From Nostoc mirabile CHAB5784 (GTDB taxonomy: Bacteria > Cyanobacteriota > Cyanobacteriia > Cyanobacteriales > Nostocaceae): DNA of 51,522 nt. The stretch is taken from the NCBI RefSeq assembly GCF_020829645.1, contig NZ_JAIVFS010000057.1, positions 1 through 51,522 on the forward strand, written 5' to 3'. The position numbers and the translations under genes are program-made. This document shows positions 26,656 to 34,786 of this stretch, one piece after another. A model generated the notes under the pieces. It did not search any database. It worked only from the letters and a program-made list of their open reading frames with translations, and had not been told where the DNA came from. Each line of letters begins with the position of its first letter. The first letter of the stretch is position 1.

Positions 26656-26787
26656 TAACTATATCATTAGGGCAAATATAATGTCTTCAGCCTCATAAAA
26701 GACAAACATCTCTCTTTAGATAGAGATTGCTGAGGTTGAATATTAAATTAGTATTAAAGGATATACAAATTTTTACTTTATTAACCA

Positions 26788-29019
26788 ATGGAGTTGAATG
26801 AAATTGACGATGATATAGAAGCATTTCTCGTTGAAAGCTATGAGAACTTGAATCAAATTGAAGGCGATATTATTGAGCTAGAGAAAGCATCTGCGAATGG
26901 AGAAGCATTAGTTCGCATTTATCGCTCACTTCACACGCTTAAAGGAAATTGCGGCTTTTTGCCGTTTCCTAATTTGGAATCACTTGCTCATGCTGGGGAG
27001 AATTTGCTCTCGTGTCTGCGCGATCGCCAACTAGCAATCACCCCTGACATTGTTAGTACTTTACTACAAACAGTTGACAGCATTCGGCAAATTCTGTCTC
27101 AAATTCAAGCTGCAAAGCATGAGGGCGATCGCGATTATTCAGCAATAATTGGTACTTTAACCCGATTGTCAGAAACTAAACAGATTCCAAAACCCTCTCA
27201 ATCGCATGAGCCTATTGTTAATATACAAACGCCACAAATAGATGCAGAAGCTCAAAAAGATACAGCAGGTAGTGAGTCTGTCAATAACGAACTCACAGAA
27301 ATATCAACTTCGACAACATCAGAATCTGCTTATATCCGAGTCAATGTTAATCTGCTAGATCAGATGATGAACCTAGTGGGTGAACTCGTTTTAGCCCGTA
27401 ACCAGGTAATCGGATTTAGTACCAAGTTTAAGGATAATGGTTTTGCTGCTACCTGCCAGCACCTGAGCCTACTTACAGCCGAGTTGCAGGAAGGGGTGAT
27501 GAAAACTCGGCTGCAACCAATTAGTTCCATCTGGCAAAAGTTCCCTCGCGTGACCCGCGATTTAGCGATCGCTTCCGGTAAAGAAGTTGAAGTGGAGATG
27601 GAGGGGGCAGATACTGAACTAGACAAAAGTATTATTGAAACAATTAAAGACCCTTTGACGCATTTAGTACGCAATTGCATCGATCATGGGATTGAATTAC
27701 CAGCCGAGCGGGTTGCTTGTGGTAAACCAAGCTTAGGACGGCTATTTCTTAGAGCCTTTCACGAAAGCGGCAAAGTAAATATTGAAATTGGCGATGATGG
27801 TCGCGGTCTGAATTTAGAACGCCTCAAAGGGCGAGCGCAGCAACTTGGTTTAGTAAACGCTGTGCAAGCTGCAACCATGAGCGAGTCAGAAGCGATGAAC
27901 TTAATTTTTTTATCCGGCTTCTCGACTGCTCAACAGGTGACTTACCTTTCCGGGCGAGGGGTTGGGATGGATATTGTCAAGAGTAATATTGAGAAGATTA
28001 ACGGAACGATTGAAATTTACAGCCAAGACGGACAAGGAACGACCTTCAAAATCAAGATTCCGTTGACATTAGCAATTATTCCAGCATTGATTGTCAGCAG
28101 TGGGGGCGATTTCTATGCTATTCCCCAAGCGAGTCTACAAGAGCTAGTACGCCTAGAAGCACTCAATAGTATTGAGATGTTATACGATGTGCCTGTGTAT
28201 CGCTTGCGGGGTAATCTTGTACCCTTGATTTATCTCAACGAAGTGTTGCAACAGGATAGTGTCAGCAACTTAGAAACGCTCAGTCTGGTAATTGTGCAAG
28301 TTGATAATTATCGCTTTGGACTAGTCGTAGATACAATCGAAGACATCCAAGATATTGTAGTTAAACCTTTAGGAAAACAGTTAAAGGCGCTATCCCTATT
28401 TGCAGGAGCCACTATTTTAGGGGATGGCACAGTGGCATTAATTATTGATGTTGTCGGTCTGGCAAACCGAACTGGTATAATCGCCAAACAAAAGCAGTTG
28501 CTAAACGAAAATGCTACAAATAGCCAAGAGCAAGCAGGCTCACGCCAAACAATTTTGCTGTTTGAGGGGCCCCAAGGCGCACGCATGGGCATTCCACTGG
28601 CGATCGCCTTTCGGCTCGAAGAGATTCTTGCTTCTGCTGTCGAAAAAGTGGGTAATCAGGATGTTTTACAGTCTTACGGTCAAATTCTGCCACTGATTGA
28701 TCTTTATAAGATATTTTGCGTTGGCGTAGCCCGCCTTTGGCATCGCGATCGTAATCAGTTTAATGATGAGGCTTTGGCGACAGTTGCAGAAACGCTCCAG
28801 ATAATTATTGTTTCTCCATACTCAGAACTCAGTGTTGGGCTAGTGGTTGATCGCATTCTCGACATTGTGGAAGAACCACTAACCATTAAAGGTATCCCTA
28901 GTAGACCTGGTGTGCTTTTCTGTGCTGTAATTCAAGGACAAATCACAGAAATTCTTGACATTGAGACTGTAATTCGGATTGCTAACCCTCATTTGCTACA
29001 ATTAGCGACTCATGACTGA
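26788..29019 (+). CDS. cheA: Chemotaxis-type histidine kinase CheA with tandem CheW-like domains
   Basis: 743 residues. HPt domain at 1-110 with phospho-acceptor His49 (RSLHTLKGN); linker; dimerisation at about 185-250; HATPase with N box HLVRNCIDHG at 292-301, DDGRG at 336-340 and GRGVGMDIV at 389-396; first CheW-like domain at about 431-565; second CheW-like domain at about 586-735. No CheY- or P2-binding domain is evident. A second C-terminal CheW-like module is unusual. Residues 644-653 (CVGVARLWHR) come from a 29-bp dispersed repeat inserted in frame in that second module. cheW overlaps its stop by eight bases. Confidence 0.92.
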   Translation: MELNEIDDDIEAFLVESYENLNQIEGDIIELEKASANGEALVRIYRSLHTLKGNCGFLPFPNLESLAHAGENLLSCLRDRQLAITPDIVSTLLQTVDSIRQILSQIQAAKHEGDRDYSAIIGTLTRLSETKQIPKPSQSHEPIVNIQTPQIDAEAQKDTAGSESVNNELTEISTSTTSESAYIRVNVNLLDQMMNLVGELVLARNQVIGFSTKFKDNGFAATCQHLSLLTAELQEGVMKTRLQPISSIWQKFPRVTRDLAIASGKEVEVEMEGADTELDKSIIETIKDPLTHLVRNCIDHGIELPAERVACGKPSLGRLFLRAFHESGKVNIEIGDDGRGLNLERLKGRAQQLGLVNAVQAATMSESEAMNLIFLSGFSTAQQVTYLSGRGVGMDIVKSNIEKINGTIEIYSQDGQGTTFKIKIPLTLAIIPALIVSSGGDFYAIPQASLQELVRLEALNSIEMLYDVPVYRLRGNLVPLIYLNEVLQQDSVSNLETLSLVIVQVDNYRFGLVVDTIEDIQDIVVKPLGKQLKALSLFAGATILGDGTVALIIDVVGLANRTGIIAKQKQLLNENATNSQEQAGSRQTILLFEGPQGARMGIPLAIAFRLEEILASAVEKVGNQDVLQSYGQILPLIDLYKIFCVGVARLWHRDRNQFNDEALATVAETLQIIIVSPYSELSVGLVVDRILDIVEEPLTIKGIPSRPGVLFCAVIQGQITEILDIETVIRIANPHLLQLATHD
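28718..28746. repeat. 29-bp small dispersed repeat, copy 5, inside cheA
   Basis: GCGTTGGCGTAGCCCGCC ... TTTGGCATCGC. It keeps the cheA frame and encodes about ten residues between LPLIDLYKIF and the acidic stretch before LQIIIVS in the second CheW-like domain. Confidence 0.65.
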
Positions 29020-29482
29020 ACAACAAATTTGCACATTTTTTCTCAAAGGAGTTTACTTTGGTATTGACGTGCAACACGTTCAAGAAGTGATTCGTCCACA
29101 AGCAATGACTCGTGTACCTTTGGCACCACCAGATATCTGTGGGTTGATTAATTTACGTGGACAAATTATTACTGTCATCGATTTGCAGCGTCGATTAGAG
29201 ATCAGCGAACCGCAGACACAATCAACTACAAAACTTGTAGATCAGCCGCAGGGATTTAATATCATTGTGTGTTCTGATAATGAAGTAGTCAGTCTGTTCG
29301 TTGATTGCGTGGGAGATGTTTTAGAGTTCGCACAAAACACCTTTCAACCCCCACCCGCAACGTTAAAAGGTAGAATGCGTCAGATGCTAGCAGGAGCTTA
29401 CCCGCTCCCAGAGGGATTTCTGTTAGTTCTAGACGCTGAGAAAATTCTAGATGTTAATTTAAAAAATCAGATTATCGAATAA
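29012..29482 (+). CDS. cheW: Coupling protein CheW
   Basis: 156 residues forming one CheW domain: TFFLKGVYFGIDVQHVQEVIRP at the start, VPLAPPDICGLINLRGQIITVIDLQRRL in the middle, and LLVLDAEKILD at the end. It couples CheA to the receptor. The start lies inside the end of cheA (8-bp overlap), so translation is coupled. An 18-base gap separates it from the MCP gene. Confidence 0.92.
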   Translation: MTEQQICTFFLKGVYFGIDVQHVQEVIRPQAMTRVPLAPPDICGLINLRGQIITVIDLQRRLEISEPQTQSTTKLVDQPQGFNIIVCSDNEVVSLFVDCVGDVLEFAQNTFQPPPATLKGRMRQMLAGAYPLPEGFLLVLDAEKILDVNLKNQIIE

Positions 29483-29499
29483 TTCAGGAGCGCTTTGCA

Positions 29500-30804
29500 A
29501 TGACTACAAATCGGGCTGGGAAAACAGCCAACTCTAAATCTCCCTCGGTGGATAGTGCAGATTCGCAACCGACCGATGACAGTGTGACAAAAGTACAATT
29601 GCAAGCGTTACTAATAGCACTGAAGGCTGCAAAAAACGGTGATTTTACCATCCGTTTAGCTGATGAGAATAATGAACTGGGTGAAATTGCCTCAGTTTTT
29701 AATGAATTGGTAAGTTTAAATCAAAACTTTGCTAACGAAGTTAATCGCTTGGCATCCGAGATTGGTATCCAAGGGAAGCTTGGTTCTCAAGCCGTTGTCA
29801 AAGGAGCAGGTGGGAGTTGGAAAGAATCGGAGGGCAACTTGAATCAGATGTCTACAAATTTAAAAGAGCAGATAAAAGGTATTAATCAGGTCAGCCTTGC
29901 CGTCGCTCAAGGAAATTTGTCCAAGCAAATCGAGGCAAACAATGCAGGAGAGTTTAAGCAGCTCACGGATAATGCAAATCAGATGATTAGCAGCCTGAAG
30001 TCTTCAATCAGACGGATGACAGAGGTGGCAACAGCAGTTGCGTCTTCGGCAGAAGAACTGACCGCAGTCAGTAAAGAAATGACTGAGAACGCCGAACAAA
30101 CAGCCGAACAGGCCACTTCTGCTTCTGCCTCTGCTGAACAGGTAAGTCAGAATACTAATACAGTTGTGACTGCCGTGGAAGAGATGAATGCTAGCATTCG
30201 AGAAATTGCTAAGACCGTTACTGAAGGAGCAAAGGTCACGACTGAGGCAGTTAAAACAGCTGAACGCACGAACGAGACAATTAACAAACTCGGTCAAAGC
30301 AGCATTGAAATTGGCAAAGTTATTAAAGTCATTACCTCGATCGCAGGGCAAACAAACTTGCTAGCACTCAATGCTACGATTGAGGCGGCTAGAGCCGGGG
30401 ATGCAGGTAGAGGATTTGCCGTAGTCGCAAATGAGGTGAAAGAATTAGCCAAACAAACGGCAAGTGCTACTGAAGATATTAGCCAGCGAATTGAAGCTAT
30501 TCAGACAGATACAAAAAGTGCCGTTCAAGCCATCACTCAGATTACTACTATTATCAATCAAATCAACGACTTCCAAAGCACGATCGCCAGTGCTATTGAG
30601 GAACAAACTGCAACTACAAATGAAATTGGTCGAAATATGGCTGAGGCAGCCAAAGGAACATCAGATATTGCCAAAAGTATTGGAATTGTGGCACTCAACA
30701 CTCAAAGTACGACTACTGGAACTAGTAATACCTTAGAGGCAGCTACACAACTCTCTCGAATGGCAGTAGATTTGCAGAAAGTCGTCAATCAGTTTAAGTA
30801 TTAA
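29500..30804 (+). CDS. Soluble HAMP-containing methyl-accepting chemotaxis protein
   Basis: 434 residues without a membrane segment or recognisable sensor domain. Two HAMP-like units occupy about 45-100 (ALKAAKNGDFTIRL) and 120-170 (VSLAVAQGNLSKQIEAN), followed by the signalling domain. Its hairpin tip carries the highly conserved IAGQTNLLALNATIEAARAG, and the flanks hold Glu/Gln pairs suitable for methylation by the CheR encoded downstream. A cytoplasmic receptor of this kind could sense through HAMP conformational input or a partner protein. AGGAG lies 10-15 bases before the ATG. Confidence 0.92.
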   Translation: MTTNRAGKTANSKSPSVDSADSQPTDDSVTKVQLQALLIALKAAKNGDFTIRLADENNELGEIASVFNELVSLNQNFANEVNRLASEIGIQGKLGSQAVVKGAGGSWKESEGNLNQMSTNLKEQIKGINQVSLAVAQGNLSKQIEANNAGEFKQLTDNANQMISSLKSSIRRMTEVATAVASSAEELTAVSKEMTENAEQTAEQATSASASAEQVSQNTNTVVTAVEEMNASIREIAKTVTEGAKVTTEAVKTAERTNETINKLGQSSIEIGKVIKVITSIAGQTNLLALNATIEAARAGDAGRGFAVVANEVKELAKQTASATEDISQRIEAIQTDTKSAVQAITQITTIINQINDFQSTIASAIEEQTATTNEIGRNMAEAAKGTSDIAKSIGIVALNTQSTTTGTSNTLEAATQLSRMAVDLQKVVNQFKY

Positions 30805-30826
30805 GAGAAGGCAGTCCCGAAGCACA

Positions 30827-31024
30827 GGTGTCAACTTAACGTAAAAGTCATGTCCCGCAAGGAACTGAAGTTCCTTGCTAATAGCAAAAGTCATCTGAAG
30901 ATGACTAAATATACCTAAAAATCTTTAGTCTACTTCAGTAGACTTTAGCTGTTAGCCTTGAACTTTAGTTCCAGGCGGGTGAGTCAGCCAACAGTTAAGT
31001 TATTTCTAGGCTTTTGTTGACACC
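30827..31024. mobile_element. Chained-palindrome MITE (copy 1)
   Basis: 198 bp with inverted ends GGTGTCAAC / GTTGACACC and flanking direct repeats AGTCCCGAAG (30813 and 31028), a likely target duplication. Inside are four successive perfect palindromes around 2-base centres: arms GCAAGGAACT (centre GA), AGTCATCT (GA), AGTCTACT (TC) and GAACT (TT). No coding frame. It lies between mcp and cheB. Confidence 0.8.
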
Positions 31025-31080
31025 AATAGTCCCGAAGAAGTGGCAGGGGGCAGGAGAGGAGATATATTTTAGAATCCAAC

Positions 31081-31227
31081 AATGAGCCTTTGAACTCCAT
31101 TAATGAGCCTTTGAACTCCATTAAAGAGTCTTTGAACTCCATTAATGAGTCTTTGAACTCCATTAATGAGTCTTTGAACTCCATTAATGAGTCTTTGAAC
31201 TCCATTAATGAGTCTTTGATACTCGTG
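31081..31227. repeat. 21-bp tandem array III
   Basis: Six full 21-bp units from 31081 (every 21 bases to 31186) and a partial seventh at 31207. The dyad is GAGT...ACTC (around CTTTGA). The sequence is unrelated to arrays I and II but the period is the same. A C-rich CCCCCTGC array follows to 31319, directly before the cheB start. Confidence 0.85.
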
Positions 31228-31321
31228 AACAAGCATAAAAATTCACCTTGTCCCCCTGCCCCCTGCCCCCTGCCCCCTGCCCCCTGCCCCCTGCCTCCTG
31301 CCCCCTGCCCCCCATTCCCCA

Positions 31322-32383
31322 ATGCCCAAAATCCGGGTACTCGTTGTTGATGACGCCGTTGTAGTACGGAGTCGATTAAGTAAAATTTTGTCTAGCGATC
31401 CAGAACTGGAGGTGGTAGGAGTCGCGGCTAATGGTCGCATTGCTCTTGCCAAGATTTCCCATGTTAATCCCGATGTGATCATCCTGGATATTGAGATGCC
31501 GGAGATGGATGGTTTGCAAACCCTGTCCGCTATCCGACAAATATATCCACGCTTACCAGTGATTATGTATAGTACCTTCACACGCAGTGGAGCGATCGCA
31601 ACGCTGGAAGCTCTTTCTTTAGGTGCTTCAGACTATGCCACAAAACCTAGTAACTTAGGAAGTGTAGAGGCAACAAACCAACATATTCGGGATGATTTGA
31701 TTCCCAAAATTAAGGTATTTGGTGCATTTTTCACACCCAGCGCAATTACCCATCCAGTTGTTTTTCCTGTTCGTAGCGATATACAGCAGGTGGAGGTTGT
31801 GGCAATTGGGGTTTCTACCGGAGGCCCAAATGCTCTAGGTGTAGTGCTTAAAGAGTTTCCAGCAGATTTATCAGTGCCGATTTTGATTGTGCAACACATG
31901 CCGCCAATGTTTACGAAACTACTAGCTAAACAATTAGCTTCCAAGTGCAAAATTCCAGTAGACGAAGCGGTTTCTGGACAGATAGTAAAACCGGGACATG
32001 CCTGGATTGCACCAGGAGATTTTCATCTAATTGTGCAACGCGACAAAACTGGGGTTCAACTTACCACCCATCAAGCATCAAGAGAAAATTCCTGTCGTCC
32101 TTCAGTCGATGTGCTGTTGCGATCAGTTGCACAGGTTTATGGTGCTGGGGCGATCGCTGTTATCCTCACGGGTATGGGGCAAGATGGGTTGCATGGCTGT
32201 CAGTGCATACGCGAGGCGGGTGGACAGGTACTTGCACAAGACAAAGCCACTAGCGTCGTCTGGGGAATGCCTAGTTTTGTCGTTAATGCCGGACTTGCCA
32301 ATCAAGTTCTTCCGCTTAACCAAATCGCAGATGAAATTATGCACAGAATTCGTTCCAATCAAGTTCCTCTTTCAGACCTGTAA
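31322..32383 (+). CDS. cheB: Chemotaxis response regulator and methylesterase CheB
   Basis: 353 residues. Receiver domain at 1-125 with Asp56 (VIILDIEMPEMDG) and KPSN; methylesterase domain from about 158 with catalytic Ser165 (GVSTGGPN), His192 (VQHMPP) and Asp288 (TGMGQDG). It removes methyl groups or deamidates Gln on the MCP. The start lies at the end of a C-rich repeat, so its own ribosome site is poor (CCCCATTCCCCA), and expression may depend on the altered upstream region. It overlaps cheR by one base. Confidence 0.92.
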   Translation: MPKIRVLVVDDAVVVRSRLSKILSSDPELEVVGVAANGRIALAKISHVNPDVIILDIEMPEMDGLQTLSAIRQIYPRLPVIMYSTFTRSGAIATLEALSLGASDYATKPSNLGSVEATNQHIRDDLIPKIKVFGAFFTPSAITHPVVFPVRSDIQQVEVVAIGVSTGGPNALGVVLKEFPADLSVPILIVQHMPPMFTKLLAKQLASKCKIPVDEAVSGQIVKPGHAWIAPGDFHLIVQRDKTGVQLTTHQASRENSCRPSVDVLLRSVAQVYGAGAIAVILTGMGQDGLHGCQCIREAGGQVLAQDKATSVVWGMPSFVVNAGLANQVLPLNQIADEIMHRIRSNQVPLSDL

Positions 32384-33237
32384 TGACAAAGATTATGGGT
32401 GTAAGCAGCACTGATTTTGAGTATCTTCGGGAATTAGTTCATCATCATTCAGCCGTTGTGTTGTTTGGTGATAAAAGCTATTTAGCAGAGTTACATTTGC
32501 AGCCAATTATCGAATCGGCAGGATTCGCTTCCATCACTGATTTGGTTACTTACTTGCGAACTCAGCCGTTTAATAGTCTTCACGTCCAGACAATCGAGGC
32601 GCTAGTCACTAACGAAACGTCATTCTTCCGTGATAGACACCCTTTTGAAGCACTGAAAAAATACGTGCTACCAGAGTTAATTAAAGAACGAGCAATTGAG
32701 CGATCGCTCAACATTTGGTGTGCTGCCTGCTCTAATGGACAAGAACCTTATAGCATTGCCATATTAATTCATGAACATTTTCCCATGCTTACCAATTGGT
32801 CGCACAAGCTAATTGCGACTGATTTTTCTACTAAGGTTTTAGCGCGTGCCTGCGAAGGGCATTATAACCAACTTGAAATTAATCGGGGACTCCCTAAAAA
32901 TATTCGCGATCGCTACTTTCACAAGCTAGAAACTGACTGGCAAATAAAGGAATACATTCGCCAGATGGTTGATTTTCGTCAGTTAAATCTTTTGCAATCT
33001 TGGTCATCTCTACCGCAATTCGACGTTATCTTTTTACGGAATGTTTTAATTTACTTTGATGTTGTGACCAAGAAAGCCTTGCTAAAAAAGATCAAGCAGC
33101 AATTAAGGCCAGATGGCTACTTATTTCTTGGTAGTGGTGAAACGACTATCAGCCTAGATGAATCATTCAAGCGGGTTTTATTTGACAAGGCTATCTGCTA
33201 TCGATTGCACAATCCTAAAGTCAAAATTGCCGATTGA
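32383..33237 (+). CDS. cheR: MCP methyltransferase CheR
   Basis: 284 residues. N-terminal helical domain (FEYLRELVHHHSAVV) and SAM-binding domain with TNETSFFRDRHPFE, WCAACSNGQEPYSIA and FDVIFLRNVLIYFD, ending YLFLGSGET. It methylates receptor glutamates. The ATG overlaps the cheB stop (TAATG). The paired CheB and CheR imply that the upstream MCP adapts by methylation. Confidence 0.93.
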   Translation: MTKIMGVSSTDFEYLRELVHHHSAVVLFGDKSYLAELHLQPIIESAGFASITDLVTYLRTQPFNSLHVQTIEALVTNETSFFRDRHPFEALKKYVLPELIKERAIERSLNIWCAACSNGQEPYSIAILIHEHFPMLTNWSHKLIATDFSTKVLARACEGHYNQLEINRGLPKNIRDRYFHKLETDWQIKEYIRQMVDFRQLNLLQSWSSLPQFDVIFLRNVLIYFDVVTKKALLKKIKQQLRPDGYLFLGSGETTISLDESFKRVLFDKAICYRLHNPKVKIAD

Positions 33238-33277
33238 AGTAAAAATCAGCAAGTTGCTGTTTGCAGCCGGAAAAAAT

Positions 33278-33331
33278 ATTGTATATTTACAATACACACA
33301 TGCTTACAAGAAAATATTGCATGTTTGCGAT
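33278..33331. promoter_or_regulatory. Two related dyads upstream of the RTX gene
   Basis: ATTGTATATTTACAAT at 33278-33293 and ATTGCATGTTTGCGAT at 33316-33331 share the pattern ATTG(T/C)A-N4-T(A/G)C(A/G)AT. Their centres are 38 bp apart. They look like a paired operator 65-120 bp before the ATG at 33396. The cognate regulator is unknown. Confidence 0.4.
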
Positions 33332-33395
33332 ACGTAAGTATATCTTTGATTTTTAGACCTTGTAACTTAAAACACCAATTACCTCATAAATAAGT

Positions 33396-33866
33396 ATGTC
33401 TATTATCACTGGAACCTCTCTAAACGATGTTCTTAACGGTACACTCAACAACGATGTAATCGATGCCCTGGATGGAGATGACAACCTTAATGGTAGAGAT
33501 GGTAATGATATTCTGATTGGCGGATTGGGTAAAGATATCTTAACTGGTGGAGCAGGATCTGATACCTTCCGTTACAATAGTGCTTTAGAGGGTGGCGATA
33601 TTATCAACGACTTAAATGCATCTCAAGGTGATAAAATCCAAGTTTCCGCATCTGGATTCGGAGGTGAACTCCAAGTAGGGCTATTACAAGCTTCTCAATT
33701 CAGGCTCGGTAGTGCTTTCACCAATACCAACCAACGCTTTAGATTTGACATCAATAGCTCGATTCTATTCTTCGACAGAGATGGTAGCGGTTCGCAATTT
33801 GGCTCCGTCGAAATTGCTAAAATAAACGGCGTTAACGGTCCTCTAACTACCCAAGTAATCGCCTAA
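33396..33866 (+). CDS. RTX/hemolysin-type calcium-binding protein
   Basis: 156 residues. GGxGxDxL-type nonapeptides lie at about 8-55 (LNDVLNGTLNNDVIDALDGDDNL, then GNDILIGGLGKDIL and GGAGSDTF), forming a short calcium-binding beta roll. A C-terminal domain of the kind found at the ends of secreted type I substrates follows (GDIINDLNASQGDKIQVSASG..., FFDRDGSGSQFGSVEIAKI). No N-terminal signal peptide, consistent with C-terminal type I secretion. It is a small, probably extracellular, protein. Confidence 0.85.
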   Translation: MSIITGTSLNDVLNGTLNNDVIDALDGDDNLNGRDGNDILIGGLGKDILTGGAGSDTFRYNSALEGGDIINDLNASQGDKIQVSASGFGGELQVGLLQASQFRLGSAFTNTNQRFRFDINSSILFFDRDGSGSQFGSVEIAKINGVNGPLTTQVIA

Positions 33867-33883
33867 AATTGATACCGAAACTC

Positions 33884-33913
33884 TGCGTGGGCGTAGCCAA
33901 TCGTAGACATTGC
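33884..33913. repeat. Small dispersed repeat, copy 6 (diverged)
   Basis: GCGTGGGCGTAGCC ... TAGACATTGC in the gap between the RTX and protease genes. Confidence 0.5.
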
Positions 33914-33956
33914 CTCATAGTGTAGAAAGATTAAGCAGATTTTCAGAAAACTCTCA

Positions 33957-34637
33957 ATGAGCCAGACTAGCCTAAATTTAGTTGCAATATCTATCTTTCT
34001 GATGACTCTATCGGTACTGCTGGGGCCATTCTTGAATTTATCACCAGCAGTACCGGCGATCGCTACCTTCGCTATTTTGGGAATAGCCACTTTTGACAGT
34101 TTTAGCTTGCAAGGCAAGGGTGGTACTATCTTTTTAGATTGGATTGCTGGATTTTCAAGTGAACACCGCGATCGCATCGTCCACCACGAAGCAGGGCATT
34201 TCTTGGTTGCTTACCTGTTAGGTATTCCCGTTACCGGCTACACCCTCAGCGCTTGGGAAGCCTGGAAACAGGGTCAACCTGGGCAAGGCGGCGTTAGCTT
34301 TGATGACGGCGAATTAGCATCTCAACTAGAAGTGGGTAAAATCAGTGCCCAAATGCTAGACCGCTACTGCACTGTTTGGATGGCGGGTATTGCTGCTGAA
34401 ACCCTAGTGTTTAATAATGCTGAGGGGGGATCTGATGATAAAAATAAGCTGATAGGAGTCTTGACAATTTTGGGCTTTTCTGAGTCAGTTTATCAGCAGA
34501 AATTGCGGTTTCATACCCTCCAGGCAAAAACCCTACTGCAAGAAAATTGGTCTAGCTACGAGGCTTTAGTTAATGCCATGCGACAACGCACTTCGGTAGA
34601 AGATTGTCATGCAAAGTTAGGAGTAAGAGGGGAGTAG
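33957..34637 (+). CDS. M41-like membrane metalloprotease lacking an AAA domain
   Basis: 226 residues. Two N-terminal hydrophobic segments (about 5-28 and 32-50), then the zinc motif HHEAGHFLVAYLLG (HEAGH near residue 78). A downstream Asp/Glu-rich region (WMAGIAAETLVFNNAEGGSDDKNKL) resembles the third-ligand region of FtsH peptidases. The AAA ATPase half of FtsH is missing and the frame has no lesion, so this is a genuine short family, similar in concept to FtsH-like proteins of plants and cyanobacteria. Its tail ends in a GGGGAGT repeat. Confidence 0.8.
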   Translation: MSQTSLNLVAISIFLMTLSVLLGPFLNLSPAVPAIATFAILGIATFDSFSLQGKGGTIFLDWIAGFSSEHRDRIVHHEAGHFLVAYLLGIPVTGYTLSAWEAWKQGQPGQGGVSFDDGELASQLEVGKISAQMLDRYCTVWMAGIAAETLVFNNAEGGSDDKNKLIGVLTILGFSESVYQQKLRFHTLQAKTLLQENWSSYEALVNAMRQRTSVEDCHAKLGVRGE

Positions 34638-34786
34638 GGAGTGGGGAGTGGGGAGTGGGGGAGCAGGGGGAGATTAACAATTCAAAATTCACGCATTCAA
34701 AATTCAAACATTTTAGACATTTTCAGATGGGGATTTAAACCCCAACTGAAACTGCGCTACGTGTAATGGTTGGGGTCTTAAACCCC

